DNA of 38,220 nucleotides from Flavobacteriales bacterium UBA6057 (GTDB lineage: Bacteria; Bacteroidota; Bacteroidia; Flavobacteriales_G; Salibacteraceae). The DNA is taken from positions 509,416 to 547,635 of the forward strand of contig DIYJ01000014.1 of assembly GCA_002428995.1 (NCBI GenBank), read 5' to 3'. Below are positions 1 to 8,910 of this stretch, piece by piece. The notes under the pieces are model-generated. The model saw only the letters and a program-made list of their open reading frames with translations. It was not told the DNA's origin and did not search any database. Numbering within the stretch: the stretch's first letter is position 1; each line of letters starts with the position of its first letter. A program made the position numbers and the translations under genes.

Positions 1-56
1 CCTAATCACCTAATCACCTAATCGTCTGATCATCCAATCATCCAATCATTTTATTG
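1..56. repeat. Octamer-period tandem array at window edge
   Basis: About six units of an 8-bp repeat (units read CCTAATCA, CCTAATCA, CCTAATCG, TCTGATCA, TCCAATCA, TCCAATCA) run from the window edge. The same kind of octamer phasing (CTRATYNN) is seen on the minus strand in the dispersed repeats at 20965 and 34663, so this may be the truncated end of a third member. The array probably continues left of the window. No coding potential is seen here. Confidence 0.7.
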
Positions 57-103
57 AAACCGTAAGGGTCAAATTGCGTTAAGCACTTATATCGCTTATT
101 GCG

Positions 104-3100
104 TTGCAGCAGATAGGATATTACATAGTTGGCATGATGCTCAGCCTGTGCTGGAGTATTCATGGGTTTGCTCAGTCACCAGGCGGAGTCGGTTCAGGCT
201 TGCATGCGTGGTGGAAGGCAGATGCCGGATTGACCGGAGATCCAGTCACCGCGTGGACTGATCAAAGTGGAGGTGGCTTCAATTTCTCGGCCAGCTCAGG
301 TCCGTCTGTGACCGCTGATGACATCAATTTCAACCCTGCACTCACCTTCGATGGCTCTTCCGATTTTATGCAGGTGACGAATGGAATCTTTGGGACGAAC
401 ACTTACAACGACATGTTTGTGTACATCGTCAACAAGTCGAATGCCGTGCAAAACAGCTCGGTATTCTTTGAGGTGCTGAGTGGTGGAGATCGCTTTGGCA
501 GCCACCTTACCTGGGGTGACGAGAATGTTTATTACGACCTCGGCACCTGTTGTAGCTCTTCCCGAATCAATGCAAATTGGGGCTCGGCTACAGGCACCTA
601 TCACTTCTGGACAATGGGTTCCAGCACCGGCACCTCCACACCTTCCGGAACGCGCAAGGCTATCTACCGCGATGGCCTCACCATCGTAACGAACAACCAA
701 AACGACAACGGCACGGGAGTCAACAACAACTTCTATCTCGGATCTTCCAATGGCTCCGGCAGCTTTCACGCTGGAAACATCGCTGAAGTGTTCATTTACA
801 ATTCGGTTCCTTCATCCTCTGAACTGCTCCAGATTCACTCCTACCTGGGAGTGAAATATGGCATTACAGTCGATCAGAGCACGGCTACGGCTTACCTGAA
901 CTCGAATGCCGACACCATCTATCACAGCCAGTCAGGCGGCACCCACGATGGCTATGATTCTGACATTGCCGGCATTGGACGCGATGACAATGCCGGGCTG
1001 GATCAACAGCGCTCAATCAGCCAAAGTGGAAGCCGATTGATCATGGACAAAGGCGGGTCGTTTGGCAGCGATCGCGACTTTCTCTTGTGGGGTCACGATG
1101 GAGCTTCCTTGATTACCACCACTGCTGAAGTTCACCCCTCGGTGACCAATCGCCTTGAGCGGGTTTGGCGAGCGGACCTTACGGGAACTCCTGGAACGGT
1201 GAGTGTGAGCTTTATACTGAACGGTGGGCTTTCAAACAGCGGAGATCCCAGCGACTACGCCTTGCTCATTGACGGAACCGATACGGACTTCAGCTCAGGA
1301 GCCACGGCTCACACAGCCGGGGCAAGCATCAATGGCGACACGCTCACTTTCACAGGCGTAGGATTCTCCGATGGAGACTTTTTCACCCTGGGGACAAATG
1401 TGCGCCTCATCACTCCTGGAGGTTACATAGACGGAGCAATTGCCTGGTGGACCGCGGATACCGGAGTGACCGGCACAACACCCGTAACGCAATGGGACGA
1501 TCGCGGAGTAGGTGGATTCAGCCTCACAGGAGGCAACGGACCTGACCTCACCAGTAATGACATCAACTACAACCCGGCCGTGAGCTTTGATGGCTCCAGC
1601 GAATACCTTTCCGTTTCAGGGGGAATACTGGGCACTTCGAGCTATGACGACATGACCGTGTTGTTTGTCAGCAAGGTGAATACAGTCACAGCGAGCACCA
1701 TCTTTCGTGAACTCCTGTCGGGAGGAGATCGCTTTAGCAGTCACGCACCGTGGAGCGACAACAACATGTATTGGGACTTTGGAACGTGCTGCACTTCGGG
1801 GCGCATCAACGGAAACTGGGGAACGAGCACCGGAAATTATCACCTGTGGTCTTATGGCTCTTCGACCGGCACCAGCACCTCCAGCGGCAATAGAAGGGCC
1901 ATTTACCGGGACGGGTCGGAATTGGTGACGGGCAACAATACCGATGCAGGAACAGCCGTGGGGAATGACTTTTTCCTGGGAGCAGGTTCTGCCTCCTCCA
2001 GCTTTTTCACAGGCAACATCGCAGAGATTGCGATCTGGGCTTCTTCGCCCACGGCAGCAGAACTCCAGGAAATGCACACCTACTTCGGTGTGAAATACAG
2101 CCTCACGATGAGTGATGACATGGACAACGATGGAGCATCCTTCGAGGCACCCAACGCAGATGGTGTGAACGAAGGAGATTATGTAGCGACTTCGGGGACG
2201 GTGGTGTGGGATGCTTCGGTGAACACGGCTTATCACAACGATGTGATCGGTATTGCGCGAGACGATTCTTCGGCCCTGGTGCAAAAGCAGTCGCAAACAT
2301 CCACGGATACCACAAGGATTTACCTTTCCTCTCTTGCGGCAAGTAATGTTGACAATACGGGTGCTTTTTCAAGCGATCGTCAATACCTGATCATGGGTCA
2401 TAATGGCGATCTGATGTGTTCCACCACGGCCAGCAGCACCGAGCTTCCAGGAGCGGTCACATCCAGGATTGCGCGGGAGTGGAAGATCACGAACACGGCT
2501 TTTGACGGTACGTTCAGTGTGGAGTGGCAGTTGAACAGTTGTGCTCAACTCGGATCGATCAACACCTCAGACTTGCGCCTGCTGGTAGATACCGATGGAG
2601 ATTTCAGCGATGCTTCGGTCTACAGCATTGACGATGGGCTGGCGTTTTCCGAATCAGGCGGTCGAATCACCGTGAGCAACATTGCCAATGCACAGGTTGC
2701 CATCAACGCTACCTCTTACCTGACGCTCGCCACCGTCTCATTCTCCACTCCGCTGCCCATAGAGCTGGTGCGATTCAGCGCTGTCCTTAATTCAGATCAA
2801 GTCGATCTCGACTGGACTACCGCCTCCGAATCTCAGAATGACCTCTTCACCATCGAACGAACCGTGGACGGGAAAACCTGGGAAACGATCATTCAGGTGG
2901 ATGGCGCAGGGAACTCTTCTTCGCAGCTGCACTACGCGACTGTTGATCATGCTCCGTTGGAGGGAACTTCTTACTACCGTTTGAAGCAGACGGATTTCAA
3001 TGGCGGGTTCACCTACGGCCCCGTTAAATCGGTATTCTATGATCCCCTCATGTCAGGCTCGGTGATGGTTTATCCCAACCCAACCCACGGCCGGGTAATA

Positions 3101-3283
3101 CTCACCGGCAGCCGGGATGTGCTTCGCCTGATCGAGGTGTTTGATGCCCAGGGAGCAAGACTTTCGGTTCCGGTTTCCGTTCGCAGCACTGGAAAAGAAG
3201 CAGAGTTGGACTTCTCAGGTTTGCGCCCGGGGATTTACATGGTCAAAACTGTGAGGACCACCCACAGGATCTACAAACTCTAA
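104..3283 (+). CDS. T9SS-sorted secreted protein with two tandem LamG-like modules
   Basis: A 1059-residue exported protein. An N-terminal hydrophobic signal peptide (about residues 4-23, ending near FAQ) is followed by two homologous modules. Each starts with an AWWxADxGxxG motif (residues 35 and about 447) and holds a LamG/concanavalin-like beta-sandwich of about 220 residues, then a beta domain with an 'IGIxRDD...QKQS' pattern resembling the DUF8202 family. A linker domain (about 884-985, LPIELVRFSA...LDWTTASE) precedes the type A sorting domain, which begins near VYPNPTHGRV and ends with IYKL. T9SS cargo of this kind is exported across the outer membrane and anchored or released. The start is TTG at 104, chosen because the ATGs at 134 and 137 would leave too short a signal peptide. 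The ligand is unknown; glycan or adhesin binding is an inference. Confidence 0.93.
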   Translation: MQQIGYYIVGMMLSLCWSIHGFAQSPGGVGSGLHAWWKADAGLTGDPVTAWTDQSGGGFNFSASSGPSVTADDINFNPALTFDGSSDFMQVTNGIFGTNTYNDMFVYIVNKSNAVQNSSVFFEVLSGGDRFGSHLTWGDENVYYDLGTCCSSSRINANWGSATGTYHFWTMGSSTGTSTPSGTRKAIYRDGLTIVTNNQNDNGTGVNNNFYLGSSNGSGSFHAGNIAEVFIYNSVPSSSELLQIHSYLGVKYGITVDQSTATAYLNSNADTIYHSQSGGTHDGYDSDIAGIGRDDNAGLDQQRSISQSGSRLIMDKGGSFGSDRDFLLWGHDGASLITTTAEVHPSVTNRLERVWRADLTGTPGTVSVSFILNGGLSNSGDPSDYALLIDGTDTDFSSGATAHTAGASINGDTLTFTGVGFSDGDFFTLGTNVRLITPGGYIDGAIAWWTADTGVTGTTPVTQWDDRGVGGFSLTGGNGPDLTSNDINYNPAVSFDGSSEYLSVSGGILGTSSYDDMTVLFVSKVNTVTASTIFRELLSGGDRFSSHAPWSDNNMYWDFGTCCTSGRINGNWGTSTGNYHLWSYGSSTGTSTSSGNRRAIYRDGSELVTGNNTDAGTAVGNDFFLGAGSASSSFFTGNIAEIAIWASSPTAAELQEMHTYFGVKYSLTMSDDMDNDGASFEAPNADGVNEGDYVATSGTVVWDASVNTAYHNDVIGIARDDSSALVQKQSQTSTDTTRIYLSSLAASNVDNTGAFSSDRQYLIMGHNGDLMCSTTASSTELPGAVTSRIAREWKITNTAFDGTFSVEWQLNSCAQLGSINTSDLRLLVDTDGDFSDASVYSIDDGLAFSESGGRITVSNIANAQVAINATSYLTLATVSFSTPLPIELVRFSAVLNSDQVDLDWTTASESQNDLFTIERTVDGKTWETIIQVDGAGNSSSQLHYATVDHAPLEGTSYYRLKQTDFNGGFTYGPVKSVFYDPLMSGSVMVYPNPTHGRVILTGSRDVLRLIEVFDAQGARLSVPVSVRSTGKEAELDFSGLRPGIYMVKTVRTTHRIYKL

Positions 3284-3319
3284 CAACGGTAAATGAAAAG
3301 GTAGCGACTGCTGCCGAGC

Positions 3320-3739
3320 CTACTTCGCAAACAACTGATCCATGTTTCGAAATGCCTTGAACTCGAGCGCATTGTTTTCAGGATCGAGGAAGAAGAGTGT
3401 GGCCTGCTCGCCCACTTGGCCCTTGAAGCGCACATAAGGCTCAATGACAAACGGAACGCCTTTGGACTGAAGCATCGCTGCGAAGCTCTCCCACTGATCC
3501 CATTCCAACACCACTCCAAAATGTGGTACCGGCACATCGTGCCCGTCCACGGGGTTGCTTAGCAAATCTTCCTGTGGCTTATATCCCGGTTTTTGATGCA
3601 ACACCAGCTGGTGTCCAAACAAGTCAAAATCTACCCAATGCGTATCACTGCGGCCTTCCCTGCATTCCAGAACATCCGCATAAAACTGTCGGCATTTCGC
3701 TAGGTCGGCTACGGGGATCGCTAAGTGAAATGGAGTCAC
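3320..3739 (-). CDS. VOC family (glyoxalase/bleomycin-resistance fold) protein
   Basis: A 139-residue vicinal-oxygen-chelate protein made of two beta-alpha-beta-beta-beta units. It opens with MTPFHLAIPVADL and a QFYxDVL helix typical of the family. Candidate metal ligands are His5, His73 (VPHFGVV) and Glu126 (NNALEFKAF). The start codon is GTG; the protein begins exactly at the conserved first beta strand, so no longer start is needed. The pattern DPENNALEF is the usual VOC C-terminal signature. The substrate cannot be told from sequence: members act as lyases, dioxygenases, isomerases or binding proteins. It stands alone, downstream of the M3 peptidase on the same strand. Confidence 0.9.
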   Translation of the reverse strand: MTPFHLAIPVADLAKCRQFYADVLECREGRSDTHWVDFDLFGHQLVLHQKPGYKPQEDLLSNPVDGHDVPVPHFGVVLEWDQWESFAAMLQSKGVPFVIEPYVRFKGQVGEQATLFFLDPENNALEFKAFRNMDQLFAK

Positions 3740-3813
3740 TGGTCGTTGTTCTTTGAGATGTAAACACTTGGACGCTGAAACAGCGCATTACTGTCCTGAG
3801 TCCCAATCCTGCT

Positions 3814-5970
3814 CTAGCTCTCCGGCACTGGGAATCCGCGATCGCGCATCAGCGCCTCAATGTTCGCATCCCGACCTCGGAACAAGCGGTAAGCTTCGGC
3901 CGGATCAATGGCGTTGCGCGGAGCAAAGAGGTACTTCACAGCCTTGTCAGCGAGTTCCTTGTCGTAGAATCCTCCCGGAGCTTCTGCGAAAGCTTCCGTG
4001 GCATCAGCGGTAAGCACATCCGCCCACATGTAGCCGTAGTAAGCTGTGGCATATCCTTCACCGGAGAATACGTGCCCGAAGTGTGGCGTGCGGTGACGCA
4101 TCGGCAATTCCTTCGGCATGTTCAACTCAGCCAGCGTTTCACGCTCGAATTGATCCACATCAATGTTGCTCGGATCTGCCAGATGGAACTTCATGTCCAT
4201 GATGGCGGAAGCGAGGTATTCCATGGTAGAGAAGCCTTGGTTGAACGTGCTGGCATTTTTGATCTTGGCCACGAGTTCCGCAGGCATGGGCTCTCCGGTT
4301 TCATTGTGCACGAGGTAGTTGTTGATCACCTCATCCGTAGCCAGCCAGCGCTCAAGGAGTTGCGATTGAAACTCCGTGTAATCACGCACTCCGCTGTTCA
4401 GGGTTGGATACTTCACGTTGGAAGAGAAGAAGTGCAGCGCATGTCCAAACTCGTGGAAGAAGGTGGTGGCATCATCCCAGGAAACGAGCAATGCTTCGCC
4501 CGGTGCAGGCTTCACGAAGTTGGAGTTGTTGGACGCCAACACATTTTTCTTTCCATCAAAGGTGGTGTGGCTGCGGTAGGTGGTTGCCCAGGCTCCGGAG
4601 CGCTTGCCCTGACGGGCGTATGGATCAAGGTACCAGAGACCTACGTTTTCACCCGAAGTTTTGTCTGTCACTTCCCACACCTTCACATCTTCGTGAAAGA
4701 CAGGCACGGAACCTTCAGCCACTGGAGTGAAATCGTAGTTGAACAAGCGGCCTGCCACATAGTGCATCGCTTCTGTCAGCTGATCCAGTTGCAGGTATTG
4801 CTTTACCTCATCCGAGTTCAGATCGTATTTTTCTTTGCGCACCTTTTCAGCGTAAAAGCGATAATCCCACGGTTCGATGGTGATGTTGTCGCCATTCTTG
4901 TCCGCCACAGCTTGCATATCGGCTACTTCTTCAGCTACACGACCAATAGCCGCAGGCCATACCGCCTCCATCAGCCCCATGGCGTTTTCAGGAGTTTTTG
5001 CCATGCGATCTTGCAGTCGCCACTCAGCGTAATTGCTGTATCCGAGCAGCTCTACGCGTTCTCTTCGCAATCGGAGAATCTGTGCGATGATCTTATTGTT
5101 GTCGTATTCATCGCCATTGTCGCCCCGCGAGTAATAGTTGGTCCACACCTGCTTACGCAATTCGCGCTCTGTAGAGTAGGTGAGGAAGGGATCCATGGAC
5201 GAACGCGTATTTACGATCGCATACATTCCTTCCTTCTGGTTGTCAGCGGCAATCTTGGCTGCGGACTTAATGAAGCCTTCTGACAAGCCCCCCAACTGAT
5301 CTTCGGTGAGGTAGGTGATGTAGTTCTCCTCATCGTGGAGCACGTTGTTGGAGAATTGAGTGTAGAGGCTTGAAAGCTCCTTGCTGATCTCGGCATAGCG
5401 CTGCTTCTTCTCGGGGTTTAGCTCAGCACCATTCATCTCAAACTGCTTGTAAGTGAGGTCTACCACGCGTTGCTTATCCGCTTCCAGCGGTGTTTGCTGC
5501 GAAGCGTCATACACGGCTTTGATGCGCGCAAACAGTGCCTCGTTTTGTGTGATTGCAGAGGAGTATTCGGAGATCTTGGGCGACAACTCAGCCTGGATTT
5601 CACGGAACTCAGGGCTGGACATGTTGCCGCTGAAAATGCTATAGTAATTGAAGGCCCGGTTGAGCGGCTTTCCAGCCCGCTCCATCTCTTCGATGGTGTT
5701 TTCAAACGTGGCCGGCTCAGGATTGCTGGCGATGGCATCGATTTCTGCGAGGTGCATCTCCATACCTTTCAACAAGGCCTCTTTCAGATCTTCGACCTTC
5801 ATTTGATCAAAAGCCGGAACCCCACCGTAAGGGCCGGTCCATTCTTGCAGCAGTACGTTCTCCACCATCGGTTCTTCCTGTTTTACTTCTTTCTGTTCTC
5901 CTGTGCTACAGCTCGTCAAGGCCAAGGCAGCAGCCATCACAAAGGCAGTTGATTTCGTTCGGTTTGTCAT
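3814..5970 (-). CDS. M3 family zinc metallopeptidase (Dcp/oligopeptidase type), lipoprotein
   Basis: A 718-residue peptidase of the thimet oligopeptidase/peptidyl-dipeptidase family, which cleaves short peptides inside a deep channel. The zinc motif HEFGH lies at residues 506-510, with the third ligand probably Glu533 in DYTEFQSQLLERW. The N-terminus is a lipoprotein signal peptide with lipobox LTSC (Cys about 21) followed by a charged KEVKQEE linker, so the enzyme is probably membrane-anchored in the periplasm. Length matches Dcp-like enzymes plus the leader. The ATG at 5970 is supported by the intact signal peptide. An inverted repeat at 5984-6002 lies just upstream of the start. Likely role: turnover of imported or cell-wall-derived oligopeptides. 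Confidence 0.95.
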   Translation of the reverse strand: MTNRTKSTAFVMAAALALTSCSTGEQKEVKQEEPMVENVLLQEWTGPYGGVPAFDQMKVEDLKEALLKGMEMHLAEIDAIASNPEPATFENTIEEMERAGKPLNRAFNYYSIFSGNMSSPEFREIQAELSPKISEYSSAITQNEALFARIKAVYDASQQTPLEADKQRVVDLTYKQFEMNGAELNPEKKQRYAEISKELSSLYTQFSNNVLHDEENYITYLTEDQLGGLSEGFIKSAAKIAADNQKEGMYAIVNTRSSMDPFLTYSTERELRKQVWTNYYSRGDNGDEYDNNKIIAQILRLRRERVELLGYSNYAEWRLQDRMAKTPENAMGLMEAVWPAAIGRVAEEVADMQAVADKNGDNITIEPWDYRFYAEKVRKEKYDLNSDEVKQYLQLDQLTEAMHYVAGRLFNYDFTPVAEGSVPVFHEDVKVWEVTDKTSGENVGLWYLDPYARQGKRSGAWATTYRSHTTFDGKKNVLASNNSNFVKPAPGEALLVSWDDATTFFHEFGHALHFFSSNVKYPTLNSGVRDYTEFQSQLLERWLATDEVINNYLVHNETGEPMPAELVAKIKNASTFNQGFSTMEYLASAIMDMKFHLADPSNIDVDQFERETLAELNMPKELPMRHRTPHFGHVFSGEGYATAYYGYMWADVLTADATEAFAEAPGGFYDKELADKAVKYLFAPRNAIDPAEAYRLFRGRDANIEALMRDRGFPVPES

Positions 5971-6347
5971 GCTCTAAAGTTCGCGTAAACCCGTTGTTTA
6001 CGTGTTGAAGCTCCGAACATACGCCATAGAGATGAATCTTTAAACCCTGAAAATGTGAGGCCTATGGTAATCCCTACCGTTCTTGCATGCCCTTTCCCAT
6101 GAGAATCTTTGGAGTACACTTTTCGATCCTTGAGAAGCGCGTTTTAGATTGCTTGGGTTGGGAGAAATGAAGAATGTATCCTCTTTGCCGGCCTGGGGTC
6201 AGGGCTTCAAAAGGTAACCTTAGGCATCCGCCACAGCGTTCTGAAAGGTATGTGTCAATCTGAGGGTTCAACTTCGTTGGGAGTACCTCCTTTCGAAGAT
6301 CTGAATATGGCCTGAGAAATTGAAAGAAATGCCTTGCTGGCAGCGAA
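5971..6347. other. 377-bp gene-free interval upstream of the M3 peptidase
   Basis: No convincing gene. The only notable structure is an inverted repeat, CGTAAAC-CCGTT-GTTTACG (5984-6002), 13 bp upstream of the peptidase start codon; it could be an operator or a short hairpin in the leader. An open frame of 114 codons on the minus strand (6074-6418) overlaps the next gene, has a low-complexity basic composition, and is taken as spurious. Confidence 0.5.
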
Positions 6348-6884
6348 CTAGAAGGCTGCGAGGTTCTCGCTAACACATTCAGCACCTTTGGTGATCTTCT
6401 TGGCGTAGATCTTTCCAAGACCTTTCACATCATAGTCAACCACACCGCCATCAATGGCCGGATAGCGCATGAAGGTTACTTTGTTGGCTGCCATTTCCTT
6501 CACCTGATCCTTGGTGAGTTTGAAGGCAAAGGTGTACCATGTGTTTACTGTTACCTGATCGCCTGACGTGCTCACTTTGGTTTGAGGTACGGCTTCTTCC
6601 AGCGATTTCAGTTGAACGATGGTGCCGTTTTCCAACTTGATGGCCACTTCCTTTCCTGCCGGAAACTTCACATTTTGCTCACCGCTGTAGATGAAGGTGG
6701 TGAAAAAGTCAATCTCGTCTCCGCCCGAATAGATGTACTTGAGCGTTTGATACTTGTTCATGAACTGGCATCTCTTCTTCCCGGAAATGGGATCTTCATC
6801 TACCTCACATTTCTGAGCCTGAGCTGCAAAAGTGAACGAGAGAATGAGCGTAAGAAGGAAACCAAAAGACGTTGACTTTGTCAT
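6348..6884 (-). CDS. Secreted protein of unknown function
   Basis: A 178-residue protein with a clear Sec signal peptide (MTKSTSFGFLLTLILSFTFAAQA, cleavage probably after AQA) and no transmembrane segment in the mature part. The mature chain is beta-strand-rich with three cysteines (one just after cleavage, one in KRCQF, one near the C-terminus in GAECVSE) that could include one disulfide. I do not recognise a family. The start at 6884 is preferred over an upstream in-frame ATG because it begins the signal peptide. Upstream, an 8-bp inverted repeat (ACGCGAAG at 6912-6919 and CTTCGCGT at 6934-6941) may be regulatory. It appears to be a single-gene unit. Confidence 0.82.
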   Translation of the reverse strand: MTKSTSFGFLLTLILSFTFAAQAQKCEVDEDPISGKKRCQFMNKYQTLKYIYSGGDEIDFFTTFIYSGEQNVKFPAGKEVAIKLENGTIVQLKSLEEAVPQTKVSTSGDQVTVNTWYTFAFKLTKDQVKEMAANKVTFMRYPAIDGGVVDYDVKGLGKIYAKKITKGAECVSENLAAF

Positions 6885-6993
6885 GGCAAAAGGGGTGTTT
6901 ATGATTACAAAACGCGAAGCTAAGGACAAAGAACTTCGCGTCTTCAGCTCTTGGAAAATGGGGCTTTTTTACCTGTTTTAAAGGTAGAATCCG

Positions 6994-7956
6994 TCACTTT
7001 TCGACCTCTTCTTCCCACAACATGGCCACCTTGCCCCGCGTGCGCATCGCTTCGATGTAGGCGATGGCCTGAGGAATCTCGGAGGCAGTATATGTCTTCT
7101 CAATGTGAGGGATGACCTTGCCCTCCAAAACGAGAGCGGCCAACGTTTCTAAATCCCTGGTGTTGGCTTCGGCTGTAAACTGCGTCAGTGAATATTTGCT
7201 GAATCCTGCCCTCAGTTGGGTGCGCAGCATGTGTCCCATAGAGGTGAAACCAATAGAGACGCCCTGCCTTCCCATGCGGAGGTAATCCTGGAATGTAAGA
7301 TTGCCGTGGGTGTCTAACACAAGGTCATGCTTGCCACTGTATTGATGAATGTTCTGTTCGTCATAGGCAATCACTTCATCGGCTCCAAGGCTCTGTACAA
7401 AGTCGCGATTCCGGCTTGAGCAGACTCCCGTCACTTTGGCCCCATAGGCTTTGGCAATCTGCACAGCAAAATGCCCTACACCTCCGGAAGATCCGTTGAT
7501 CAACACCGATTGCCCCTTCTCAAGCTTACCGTGGGTGATGAGGGCTTGCAGAGCAGTAACTCCCGCAATGGGTATGCATGCCATTTGTATGAACTCCAGC
7601 TCATCGGGCATCTTGGCGCACGCTTTGGCCGGCACTGCGGTGAATTCAGCAAAGGCTCCGGTTCGCAGCGTTTCTCCAAACACCCTGTCTCCAGCACGAA
7701 AGCCAGTGACACCATCGCCAACAGCATCTACCACGCCTGCAAAGTCGCATCCCAGAACCTCCACTTTGGGCTTCAACAGGCCAAAGGCAAAACGAGCCAA
7801 CACCGGCTCGCCCCTCATAATGTGCCAATCGGCTGGATTCGCTGAGTTTGCCATCACCCGAATCAAGAGATCGCCTTCTTTGAGTTCAGGCTTTTCGATG
7901 TCCTTGAGCTGGAGAACTTCAGGGCCTCCGTAGCGATATTTTGTGATGGCCTTCAT
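6994..7956 (-). CDS. NAD(P)-dependent medium-chain dehydrogenase/quinone oxidoreductase
   Basis: A 320-residue MDR-superfamily oxidoreductase. The N-terminal GroES-like domain (KAITKYRYGGPEVLQL..., GCDFAGVV) is followed by a Rossmann domain with GSSGGVGHFAVQIAKA. The zinc-binding lobe of true alcohol dehydrogenases is absent, pointing to the zinc-independent quinone oxidoreductase/enoyl reductase branch that reduces alpha,beta-unsaturated carbonyls or quinones with NADPH. The ATG at 7956 is chosen because the family begins MKAI-YxxYGGPEVL; a frame extending 22 codons further upstream lacks homology-like features. It is isolated from its neighbours by more than 100 bp on both sides. Confidence 0.92.
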   Translation of the reverse strand: MKAITKYRYGGPEVLQLKDIEKPELKEGDLLIRVMANSANPADWHIMRGEPVLARFAFGLLKPKVEVLGCDFAGVVDAVGDGVTGFRAGDRVFGETLRTGAFAEFTAVPAKACAKMPDELEFIQMACIPIAGVTALQALITHGKLEKGQSVLINGSSGGVGHFAVQIAKAYGAKVTGVCSSRNRDFVQSLGADEVIAYDEQNIHQYSGKHDLVLDTHGNLTFQDYLRMGRQGVSIGFTSMGHMLRTQLRAGFSKYSLTQFTAEANTRDLETLAALVLEGKVIPHIEKTYTASEIPQAIAYIEAMRTRGKVAMLWEEEVEK

Positions 7957-8068
7957 GGACTGAGTGGATACCGGTTCAATGATCTCAAAGGTAGCCAGGG
8001 TCTTGCGGGATTGGGCTACCATTCAGCACGGTGGGTGGCCTTTCGTGTGTTTTCTGGCCAGTTAGTGA

Positions 8069-8827
8069 TCAGAGGTTCTTCTTCACCTCATCAAACAGTC
8101 GCTTCACCTGAAGATCGCCAAACCCGTAAATGCTCTCGCGTTTGTTGAACTCCATGAAAACAGGACCGAACTTGTCCGTGTCAAGCTCTTCCATAATGTC
8201 GATCAATGCCTGTGAAGGCCTTCCCGGGTTGTCTCCAGATGGTATTCGCTCGATGTGTGCCTTTACCGCTTCCAGCAGGAAGGGAAACGGTTCTTTCAAT
8301 GCCTCAGCTGTCGTGCTTAAACCTTGCAGGTCATCATTTTGATACAGCTCCCAGAGGTGGGCAATTTGACCGAGGTTCTTCACTTCTGTCTTTTCCCGAA
8401 ATGCCTGCAGCAGTTCAGCGTTGCTCAATCCACCAAAACCATAAGGTGTATGGACTTTTGGTCTTATCAGAAATACCTCGCAGTTCTTCGTGTGATGGAA
8501 TAGGAGGTAGCTGATGAACCAGAAATTGACCTGACAGAAGAGATCATCTTCAAACCAGAGATGAACCATCGAGTTTTCTGGAATGTCCATGACTTTTTTG
8601 AATTCTGAAACGGAGTCTCTATGGTACTCAGCTTCAGAGTACTCTCCGTAGAATTCAGTGATGAAGCGGGCACGAATCTGAAAGAGCTCTTCCAGCGTTT
8701 CACTTTTCACATCCCCGTCTACGAGGCATTCGCGGGCTACGATGATTTCCCCGTTCAGTTCCGCAGGAAACTGCTCCTTGAGTGCGTCACCGTTCAGAAT
8801 GTGATACTGCTTTTGTGCAAGTGGCAT
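8069..8827 (-). CDS. DUF1835 domain-containing protein
   Basis: A 252-residue cytoplasmic protein. Its N-terminus (YHILNGDALKEQFP...GEIIVARECLVDGD) is the characteristic start of the DUF1835 family, followed by a helical C-terminal half with conserved Trp, Glu and Phe positions (HLWFEDDLFCQVNFWF). No enzymatic activity is established for the family. The ATG at 8827 fits the usual family start. No signal peptide or membrane segment is present. Its immediate neighbours are unrelated and no operon partner is evident. Confidence 0.88.
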   Translation of the reverse strand: MPLAQKQYHILNGDALKEQFPAELNGEIIVARECLVDGDVKSETLEELFQIRARFITEFYGEYSEAEYHRDSVSEFKKVMDIPENSMVHLWFEDDLFCQVNFWFISYLLFHHTKNCEVFLIRPKVHTPYGFGGLSNAELLQAFREKTEVKNLGQIAHLWELYQNDDLQGLSTTAEALKEPFPFLLEAVKAHIERIPSGDNPGRPSQALIDIMEELDTDKFGPVFMEFNKRESIYGFGDLQVKRLFDEVKKNL

Positions 8828-8910
8828 CGTTGCGTTTGATTGAGTTGGAAAGATAATCTCTCCAGCGCTCAGAAGGGCTTTTCTGTTCTTTTTAGAATGG
8901 AAAGGGCAGG

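Noticed and set aside
1616..2296. 226-codon open frame on the minus strand inside the T9SS protein gene
   Set aside because: Caused by the repeated GC-rich modules of the T9SS gene; the same region of the first module gives a similar shadow (296-769).
4072..5283. 403-codon open frame on the plus strand opposite the M3 peptidase
   Set aside because: It lies fully antisense to a gene with a clear zinc motif and lipoprotein leader; its translation is His/Val/Arg-rich without domain features, as expected for a shadow frame.
6074..6418. 114-codon open frame on the minus strand upstream of the M3 peptidase region
   Set aside because: It overlaps the 3' end of the secreted-protein gene, has a basic, Arg/Pro/Ser-rich composition and no recognisable domain or start context.
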